Both the position numbers and the translations under genes were made by a program. 28,104 bases of DNA from an uncultured Ruminococcus sp. (lineage in GTDB: Bacteria; Bacillota; Clostridia; UBA1212; UBA1255). Position 1 is the first letter of the stretch. Every line of letters starts with the position of its first letter. Of this stretch, positions 22,443 through 28,104 are shown in pieces. The notes under the pieces were generated by a model that saw only the letters and a list, made by a program, of their open reading frames with translations, ran no database searches and had not been told where the DNA came from. The stretch covers positions 1-28,104 of the forward strand of contig CACZOW010000155.1 in NCBI GenBank assembly GCA_902782885.1. Reading direction: 5' to 3'.

Positions 22443-23570
22443 TCAGTAATTAAAAAAGTCTTGATTAAACCGGTACTTTCCTTTTCCTGCGCCGATCACA
22501 GGAACGATCGCTCCGATTGACAGAAGCTTGTTCAGTATCTCCGAAGCAGGGGATTTGGTGATTTCAAGCTCTCTTGCTATATCCATTCTCCCAAATGGTT
22601 TGTCAAGCCCAAAACGATCCATTAATTTTAAGATATTGTTGGTTGATCGAACGGATATTCCGGCGCTTGTCAACTTGTCAAAGTCCTGTTTAATCTCAGC
22701 AGAGTCCTGTTTGACGGACTCAGAGTCCTGTTTAAGCCTTCCGCTAATATGCATCGTCCTGTTTTGCAGCAGATTGTTCTCGCCTAATAGAAGATTTCTC
22801 AAAAACAGTTCAAGAAATTCCGTCGTTTCATGAACACCTTTTTGCAAATTGTTGTAGTTGGCACGCACCATAGCGTTGCGGAAATACCAGGCATTTTTAG
22901 CAAAAATATCATTAGTCACGTCAAAACCGAGCGATTGCAGATATTTGATGAAAAACACCGCCGTCGTGCGGGTGTTGCCCTCGCCGAAAACATGAATCTG
23001 CCAGAGACGCGAGATAAAGCGCGCCAAATGACGGATGACTTCAGTTATTGACAGACCGGAATAGTCAAATTCTTTTTCTTGCAAAATATCATATTCAAGT
23101 GTCGCACGAAGTTCAGTCGCCCCTCCGTATGTCACCGTATCACCGTTAAGAACCCATTCTTTCTTTGTTATGTTGTAATCGCGGATCGTTCCGGCGTGTT
23201 TATAGATGCCTTCGAACAGTCGATAATGAGTCGACAGATACTGTGCCACAGAAAAGGTAAAGCCCTTTTCCGCGAGGATCCCGGTAATGCGCGACGAAAC
23301 CTTGTCCGCTTCTTCGGTGTGAGGCACTTCTCTCTTTCGTTCTGTCTTGTAATATGATTCGATCAGCGCCTGAGCCTCGCTGAGCGTGATCTCGCCCTCA
23401 ATATTCTTGACAGCAGTCTCCTTCAGATAATCGGAAGTTTTCAGCCCATCCACCGCCTGAAGTCCGATTGCTGTATGCCAGGCATAACTCCGTTCTCGCT
23501 TCGAGGGATCAGCTTCTCGCTGATACTCCTCGAAAGGGTCTTGATTTGGAAGTTTAATATTCTTTTCCAT
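22443..23570 (-). CDS. Fic-domain protein with C-terminal winged helix
   Basis: 375 residues. Fic enzymes transfer AMP or other phosphate-containing groups to target proteins. The active-site loop is H193-V-F-G-E-G-N-T-R201, a variant of HPFxEGNGRxxR with Val, Thr and Ala at the Pro, second Gly and last Arg positions; the catalytic His and the Glu are kept. The flap is around NGDTVTYGG (142-150). The N-terminal part (AWHTAIGLQAVDGLKTS, then NIEGEITLSEAQ) resembles VbhA-type antitoxin-like segments, suggesting built-in control (inference). Residues about 280-300 carry three KQD heptads. Residues about 305-368 look like a winged helix (NILKLMDRF, FGRMDIARELEITKSPASEILNKLL). The gene is more A+T-rich than its neighbours, which may mean recent acquisition. 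GGAGGT precedes the ATG; no strong promoter is visible, and readthrough from argD is possible. Confidence 0.92.
   Translation of the reverse strand: MEKNIKLPNQDPFEEYQREADPSKRERSYAWHTAIGLQAVDGLKTSDYLKETAVKNIEGEITLSEAQALIESYYKTERKREVPHTEEADKVSSRITGILAEKGFTFSVAQYLSTHYRLFEGIYKHAGTIRDYNITKKEWVLNGDTVTYGGATELRATLEYDILQEKEFDYSGLSITEVIRHLARFISRLWQIHVFGEGNTRTTAVFFIKYLQSLGFDVTNDIFAKNAWYFRNAMVRANYNNLQKGVHETTEFLELFLRNLLLGENNLLQNRTMHISGRLKQDSESVKQDSAEIKQDFDKLTSAGISVRSTNNILKLMDRFGLDKPFGRMDIARELEITKSPASEILNKLLSIGAIVPVIGAGKGKYRFNQDFFNY
22669..22737 (-). repeat. Three 21-bp repeats encoding KQD heptads in the Fic protein
   Basis: On the plus strand AGTCCTGTTT recurs three times at 21-bp intervals. On the coding strand this gives KQDSESV, KQDSAEI and KQDFDKL, a heptad pattern that could form a short coiled coil between the Fic core and the winged helix. 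Confidence 0.8.
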
Positions 23571-23640
23571 TAGGACCTCCGTTGTAATGAATTCCAGTTA
23601 ACTGATCTCAGCAATAAACGGCAATAAGATGAACCACGAT

Positions 23641-24804
23641 TTAAACGGCGCACGCCGCCCTGATCTTTTCCACCGCGGCCGCGAGCACGTTGTCCGGTAT
23701 GTTCAGCGCGGGCATGAGCCGCACCTTGTCTTTCGCCGTCAGGCACAGCACGCCGTCGTTTATCAGCCTGCTCACGATCTCCGGAGCAGGCTTTACTGTT
23801 TTGAGCCCGATCAGCAGACCCAGGCCGGTCACCGCGGTTATCCCCGGCGCGCCGGAGAACTCGTGCATCATATAATCAGATTTTGCCTTGACCCCCGCCA
23901 GCAGTTCGTCGTCGATCCGCGACAGGATCGACAGCGCCGCCGCGCAGCAGACCGGATTGCCGCCGAACGTCGACCCGTGATCGCCGAAGCCCAGCACGTC
24001 CTGCGCCTTTTCACCGATCATTGTCGCGCCCAGAGGCAGACCGCCCGCGAGCCCCTTCGCCGTTGACACCACGTCGGGCGTGATCCCGTACTGCATGTAC
24101 GAATAAAGCGTTCCGGTGCGGCCGTTGCCCGTCTGCACCTCATCGACGATAAGGATAATATCATTTGCGCGGCAGAACTGCTCCAGCCGCACCGCAAACT
24201 CCCGCGGTATAGGCAGCACGCCGCCCTCTCCCTGCACGCACTCGATCATCACCGCGGCGATCTTCTTCTGCTTCGCCAGCCGCTCCAGCGCGGCCATATC
24301 TCCGGCGTCAATACTTTCGAACCCCGGCGTCAGCGGCCGGAACAGTTCGTGATAGTGCTCCTGCCCCGTGGCGGCGAGCGTGGTCAACGTCCGCCCGTGG
24401 AAGCTGTTGTTCAGCGTCACCACCGTGAAGCAATCGGCACCGTGCTTCTCCGCCGCGTATTTGCGCGCCACTTTGATCGCGCATTCGTTGGCCTCGGCGC
24501 CCGAATTGGAGAAGAACACTTTTTTCATGCCGGTGCGCAGACAGAGCTGCTCCGCCAGCAGCGCGCAGGGCTCGGTATAGTACAGGTTCGACATATGCTG
24601 CACTTTGCCTATCTGTTCGATGATCGCGCGCTGCCACTCGTCATCCGCGATGCCGAACGCCGTGACGCCGATGCCGCAGCCCATGTCGATGTATTGTTTG
24701 CCCTGCGCGTCGGTCACCACGGAGCCTTTGCCGCTCACGATCTCCACCGGAAAACGGTTGTATGTGCGGGCAACATATTTTTTATCGGTCTCGATTATGC
24801 TCAT
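23641..24804 (-). CDS. argD: Acetylornithine aminotransferase
   Basis: 387-residue class III PLP aminotransferase. It converts N-acetylglutamate semialdehyde to N-acetylornithine with glutamate as amino donor. Visible features are the PLP-phosphate region SNSGAEANE (99-107), NSFHGRT (133-139), the D221-E-V-Q motif and the Schiff-base lysine K250 in STAKGLAGGLPLG. The length is normal. It is the last gene of the argCJBD cluster, 51 bp after argB. The ATG at 24802-24804 follows a modest AGGAGTG site. The enzyme class can also act on succinyl-diaminopimelate, but the cluster makes the arginine role the main one. Confidence 0.96.
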   Translation of the reverse strand: MSIIETDKKYVARTYNRFPVEIVSGKGSVVTDAQGKQYIDMGCGIGVTAFGIADDEWQRAIIEQIGKVQHMSNLYYTEPCALLAEQLCLRTGMKKVFFSNSGAEANECAIKVARKYAAEKHGADCFTVVTLNNSFHGRTLTTLAATGQEHYHELFRPLTPGFESIDAGDMAALERLAKQKKIAAVMIECVQGEGGVLPIPREFAVRLEQFCRANDIILIVDEVQTGNGRTGTLYSYMQYGITPDVVSTAKGLAGGLPLGATMIGEKAQDVLGFGDHGSTFGGNPVCCAAALSILSRIDDELLAGVKAKSDYMMHEFSGAPGITAVTGLGLLIGLKTVKPAPEIVSRLINDGVLCLTAKDKVRLMPALNIPDNVLAAAVEKIRAACAV

Positions 24805-24855
24805 TGTCGTTCACTCCTCGCCGCCGTTCCGCGGACAATAATTATCCGCGCCGGT

Positions 24856-25731
24856 TCACTTCTGCTCCGGGTCCCCGGACACCATCGTACCGGCGCCCTC
24901 GTCGGTAAGCAGCTCCATCAATATAGAATGCGGCACGCGGCCGTCCATTATGATAACATGTCTGACCCCCTGGCGGATGGCGTCGATGCAGCACTCCACC
25001 TTCGGGATCATTCCGCCGGAGATAATGCCGCTGCGGCGCAGTTCCGCCGCCTCGCTCACCGTGATCTCGGGGATGAGGGTGTTGACGTCGCTGCGGTCCC
25101 GCAGGATACCGGCGATGTCCGTCATCATGATCAGGCGTTCCGCCCCCAGGGCGCCCGCGATCCGCGCCGCGGCGGTGTCTCCGTTAATATTGTAAGTGTT
25201 GCCTTCCCGGTCGCAGCCGATGGTTGAAATGACCGGAATGTAGCCGCGTTCCAGCAGGTCGCGCACGGGTCCGATATGGACCGCCGTGATCTCGCCCACG
25301 TAGCCCAGCCGCGCGTCCTTGACCCGCGCCTCGATCAGGTGTCCGTCGATGCCCGACAGCCCCACGGCTCTGCCGCCGCGGTTCTCCAGCAGGTTGACCA
25401 GGGTCTTGTTCACCTTGCCCGCCAGCACCATCTGCACGATATCCACCGTTTCTTTGTCCGTCACTCTCAGTCCGTCGATGAATTCCGGCTGTTTGCCCAG
25501 CCGCTGCATCATCTCGCTGATCTCGGGACCGCCGCCGTGGATCAGGACGACTTTCACGCCGATCAGCCATAAAAGCACGATGTCTTCCATCACCTGGAGC
25601 TTCAGCGTTTCGTTCACCATGGCGTTGCCGCCGTATTTGATCACGACGGTCTTGCCGTTGTACTGTTTTATGTACGGCAGCGCCTGGGTCAACACCTCGG
25701 CGCGGTCCGCGTTGGATAATCCGTTCAGCAT
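24856..25731 (-). CDS. argB: Acetylglutamate kinase
   Basis: 291-residue amino-acid kinase that phosphorylates N-acetylglutamate. Visible features are KYGGNAM (32-38), the glycine loop HGGGPEI, the substrate loop with RVTD, and the C-terminal DGRVPHSILMELLTDEGAGT. A roughly 25-residue N-terminal helix (LSNADRAEVLTQALPYIKQY) precedes the kinase core; in characterised enzymes this helix marks hexameric, arginine-inhibited kinases, so feedback inhibition by arginine is likely here (inference). It lies 39 bp after argJ, with a 14-bp palindrome CCGCAGATCTGCGG (25747-25760) in that gap. Confidence 0.96.
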   Translation of the reverse strand: MLNGLSNADRAEVLTQALPYIKQYNGKTVVIKYGGNAMVNETLKLQVMEDIVLLWLIGVKVVLIHGGGPEISEMMQRLGKQPEFIDGLRVTDKETVDIVQMVLAGKVNKTLVNLLENRGGRAVGLSGIDGHLIEARVKDARLGYVGEITAVHIGPVRDLLERGYIPVISTIGCDREGNTYNINGDTAAARIAGALGAERLIMMTDIAGILRDRSDVNTLIPEITVSEAAELRRSGIISGGMIPKVECCIDAIRQGVRHVIIMDGRVPHSILMELLTDEGAGTMVSGDPEQK

Positions 25732-25770
25732 TGCCGGTCCCTCTCCCCGCAGATCTGCGGCGTCAATTCA

Positions 25771-26985
25771 TCAGGTTCGGTAGTCTCCGTTTATTTTCAC
25801 ATAATCGTACGTCAGGTCGCAGCCCCAGGCCGTGGCCGCCGCGCTGCCGGCGTTCAGCCCGACCAGTATTTCGATCTCCGCTTCCGAAAGGATCTTTTTG
25901 GCTTCAGCCTCCGAAAAAGGTACGCCGGCACCGTTTTTGCACACTTCCACCGTGCCCGCGGCAGAACGGAAGCTGACGTCGATCCGGTCCACGTCCACGT
26001 CCGCGCCGCTGTATCCGATGGCGCACAGCACACGGCCCCAGTTCGCGTCCGCGCCGAACATTGCCGCTTTCAGCAGGCTGGAACAAATGACGCTGCGCGC
26101 CACAGTGCGCGCCGTATTGACGTCCTTCGCCCCGCTGACTTTGCATTCCAGCAGTTTCGTGGCGCCTTCGCCGTCCGCCGCGATCATGCGGCAGAGCTTG
26201 ACCGTGACCGCGTTCAGCGCGGCCTTGAACTCGTCGAAAGCGGCGCCTTCGGCGTCGATCAATTCGTTGCCCGCGAGCCCGTTGGCCAGCACCGACACCA
26301 TATCGTTGGTGGACGTGTCGCCGTCAACAGATATCATATTGAACGTACCGTCAACGACCTCCGTGAGCGCTTTCCGCAGCATTTCTGGGCATATCGCCGC
26401 GTCGGAGGTGATAAACACCAGCATCGTGGCCATGTTCGGGTGGATCATCCCGCTGCCTTTGGCCATTCCGCCGATCCGGCAGCGTTTGCCGCCCAGCTCA
26501 AACTCCACCGCCGCCTCTTTGCGCCGGGTATCGGTGGTCATTATGCCTTCCGCGGCCGCGGCGTTTCCGGTGCGCCGAAGCCCTTCCGCCAGCGGTTTCA
26601 TTCCGGCGGCAATGGGCGCGATGTCCAAAGGCTGTCCGATGACGCCGGTGGAGGCAACGACCACGTCCTCCGGAGCGATCTTAAGCGCCTCCGCGGTCAA
26701 CCGGCACATTTCCTCCGCGATCTGTATTCCGTCGGCGTTGCAGGTATTGGCGTTGCCGCTGTTGCAGATCACCGCCTGCGCCGTGCCGTTTTCGATGTTC
26801 CGCTTCGTGACCGTCAGCGGAGCGCCTTTGACCAGATTGGTGGTGTACACCGCCGCTGCCGCCGCGGGCACCTTGCTGTATATGAGCGAAAGGTCTTTTT
26901 TGTCCCGGTTTTTGCGGATCCCGCAATGGATGCCGCCCGCTTTGAACCCCTTCGCGGCACATACGCCGCCGTCAATAAATTTCAT
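25771..26985 (-). CDS. argJ: Bifunctional ornithine acetyltransferase / N-acetylglutamate synthase
   Basis: 404 residues. It transfers the acetyl group from N-acetylornithine back to glutamate, making the pathway cyclic, and may also start the pathway from acetyl-CoA. The self-cleavage site is seen in KGSGMIHPNMATMLVF: cleavage before T187 yields two subunits, with the Thr as nucleophile. GVIGQPLD and GDTSTNDMV are also present. Its ATG overlaps the argC stop by 4 bp (ATGA), so translation is coupled. With argJ, no separate argE or argA is needed. Whether it is mono- or bifunctional cannot be read from sequence alone. Confidence 0.96.
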   Translation of the reverse strand: MKFIDGGVCAAKGFKAGGIHCGIRKNRDKKDLSLIYSKVPAAAAAVYTTNLVKGAPLTVTKRNIENGTAQAVICNSGNANTCNADGIQIAEEMCRLTAEALKIAPEDVVVASTGVIGQPLDIAPIAAGMKPLAEGLRRTGNAAAAEGIMTTDTRRKEAAVEFELGGKRCRIGGMAKGSGMIHPNMATMLVFITSDAAICPEMLRKALTEVVDGTFNMISVDGDTSTNDMVSVLANGLAGNELIDAEGAAFDEFKAALNAVTVKLCRMIAADGEGATKLLECKVSGAKDVNTARTVARSVICSSLLKAAMFGADANWGRVLCAIGYSGADVDVDRIDVSFRSAAGTVEVCKNGAGVPFSEAEAKKILSEAEIEILVGLNAGSAAATAWGCDLTYDYVKINGDYRT

Positions 26986-27962
26986 GATCGATTTCCCTTC
27001 CCCGATGATCCGGTATCGTCAACCGTCAACGCCGCATTCAGCCCGCTCAGTTCGTCGAGCCCCAGCACGATGTTCATATTCTGTATCGCGGCGCCCGACG
27101 CGCCTTTGCCCAGGTTGTCAAACAGCGCCACCGCCAGCATGCGCTCGCCTTCGCCGCACACGGTAACGGCCATATCGTCCCGGCCCGCGAACTTTCCGGC
27201 GGAGATAAATCCGCCGTCGTCGAGCCCGTCCGCGAACCGCACCGCGCCGGTCGTATAATATTCTCTGTAAATTTCCGCGATCTGTTCTCTGTTCGCCCCG
27301 GTCAGACTCTGCCGGAGCGGCACCGTCACCGCCATGCCGGAATAGAACGCGCCCACCACCGGGCAGAACACCGGTTCGTTGTCCAGCCCGCAGATCTTCC
27401 GCATCTCGGGCAGGTGTTTGTGCGTCTGGGACAAGCCGTACATCCGCGGCGCCTGCAGGAGCACGGCCGCGTCCGGGTCATCGTAGTCGGCGATCATTTT
27501 TTTGCCCCCGCCCGAATAGCCCGTGAGCGAGAAGCAATCCAGCAGGCTGTCCTTCGGCAGGACCCCCGCCTGCACCAGCGGCGCGACCAGCGCCACGAAA
27601 CCGCCCGCGTGGCAGCCCGGATTGGCGATCCGTTTCGACGCCATGATCTTATCCCGCTGTCCGCGCAGTTCCGGAAAACCGTACACCCAACCTTCCGCCG
27701 TCCGGTGCGCCGTGGATGTGTCAATGATCACCGTATCCGGATCCTGCACCATTCCGACCGCTTCCCGGGCCGCGTCGTCGGGCAGGCACAGAAAGACAAC
27801 GTCGCTCGAATTGATCCGCTCCGCCCGGGCCGCGGGATCCTTCCTCAGCCCGTCGGGGATATCCACCAGTTCCAGCTCACCGCGCGCGGCCAGCCTTTCG
27901 CGTATTCTGAGGCCGGTCGTCCCGGCGCTGCCGTCAATAAATACCCTCGGTTTGCGCTTCAT
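26982..27962 (-). CDS. argC: N-acetyl-gamma-glutamyl-phosphate reductase, shorter 'uncommon' form
   Basis: 326 residues from the ATG at 27960-27962. It reduces N-acetylglutamyl phosphate to the semialdehyde with NADPH. The N-terminus MKRKPRVFIDGSAGTTGLRI is the type-2 ArgC pattern (VFIDGxAGTTG) rather than the longer, classic form. Active-site cysteine C117 is in ANPGCHAGG, followed by GYSGGGKKMIA. An in-frame upstream TTG at 28020-28022 would add 20 residues, but it forms part of no good translation site and homologues begin near MKxKVFIDG. Weak ribosome site GGGAAGGAA. First gene of the arg operon. Confidence 0.94.
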   Translation of the reverse strand: MKRKPRVFIDGSAGTTGLRIRERLAARGELELVDIPDGLRKDPAARAERINSSDVVFLCLPDDAAREAVGMVQDPDTVIIDTSTAHRTAEGWVYGFPELRGQRDKIMASKRIANPGCHAGGFVALVAPLVQAGVLPKDSLLDCFSLTGYSGGGKKMIADYDDPDAAVLLQAPRMYGLSQTHKHLPEMRKICGLDNEPVFCPVVGAFYSGMAVTVPLRQSLTGANREQIAEIYREYYTTGAVRFADGLDDGGFISAGKFAGRDDMAVTVCGEGERMLAVALFDNLGKGASGAAIQNMNIVLGLDELSGLNAALTVDDTGSSGKGNRS

Positions 27963-28036
27963 GTCCGCGTTCCTTCCCGCCGGTCTGTGGTCAATGTTCA
28001 GCGGAGCGCCCGGCGTTGTCAACGCTCCTGCCGGAT

Positions 28037-28065
28037 ATTATAAACCAGTAGCGGGCAGGTTTCAA
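28037..28065 (-). promoter_or_regulatory. Promoter of the argCJBD operon
   Basis: Minus-strand -35 TTGAAA (28060-28065) and -10 TATAAT (28037-28042) with a 17-bp spacer. The leader to the chosen argC start is about 70 nt. Confidence 0.85.
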
Positions 28066-28104
28066 TACTTTATTCACAAAAAAGAATAAAACCAGCAATT
28101 ATTC
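28060..28104. promoter_or_regulatory. Candidate ArgR operator half-sites upstream of argC
   Basis: Alternating TTTATTC (28069-28075), GAATAAA (28084-28090) and TTATTC (28099-28104) lie just upstream of and touching the -35, at about 15-bp intervals. ArgR/AhrC boxes have the core TGAAT-A/T-ATTCA; on the minus strand TGTGAATAAAGTATTGAA is a near match with one extra base. The last half-site may continue beyond the window. Repression by arginine is inferred. Confidence 0.5.

Noticed and set aside
27414..28089. Plus-strand frames opposite argC
   Set aside because: Antisense shadows; no motif or ribosome binding site.

Overview
The window looks like a chromosomal segment of a Gram-positive, Clostridia-type bacterium, probably an uncultured gut or anaerobic lineage of fairly high G+C. 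The evidence is the ribosomal protein S12 with the roughly 13-residue insertion typical of Firmicutes, strong Shine-Dalgarno sites (AGGAGG), near-consensus sigma-A promoters with 17-18 bp spacers, a sortase-type anchor on one exported protein, and an argJ-type arginine pathway. No species can be named from the sequence alone.

Layout. (1) 1-3660, minus strand: the str operon rpsL-rpsG-fusA-tuf, with a strong promoter before rpsL, a second promoter before tuf, and tuf cut by the window edge. (2) 3660-4350: a gene-free stretch holding five copies of a 38-bp imperfect palindrome and then four consecutive GC-rich hairpins, at least two of which are terminators. (3) 4352-6547, minus: a large lipoprotein with a Thr/Pro linker. 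It is divergent from (4) 6774-8476, plus: an AbrB-type regulator, an ABC-2 ATPase and a permease with overlapping ends. (5) 8722-16399, minus: rpoC and rpoB, read from a consensus promoter about 200 bp upstream of rpoB. The usual rplK-A-J-L genes are not upstream, and rpoBC is separated from the str operon by the transporter and lipoprotein block.

(6) 16400-17516: about 1.1 kb without a convincing gene, containing the rpoB leader, a 20-bp tandem repeat and a 33-bp tandem repeat. (7) 17517-22304, plus: an exported protein with an NVQTGD sorting signal, a four-helix membrane protein with a Cys/His module, and a probable two-gene operon of a serine beta-lactamase-fold hydrolase and an SGNH hydrolase. 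The first two genes share a 23-bp upstream box. (8) 18739-19058: a repeat element with short inverted ends that holds three long GTGGGACAAAAAA stem-loops. A short, hairpin-free relative lies at 8538-8585. (9) 22443-23570, minus: a Fic-domain protein with a variant active site and a C-terminal winged helix, visibly more A+T-rich than its neighbours. (10) 23641-27962, minus: argC-argJ-argB-argD, the cyclic acetyl route from glutamate to ornithine, with a consensus promoter and candidate ArgR half-sites at the window's right edge.

The housekeeping genes (translation factors, RNA polymerase, arginine synthesis) are secure. Nothing amounts to a proven new system. The most unusual material is the intergenic repeat architecture, the non-canonical rifampicin-site residue in RpoB, the acidic tails on both large RNA polymerase subunits, and the variant Fic protein.
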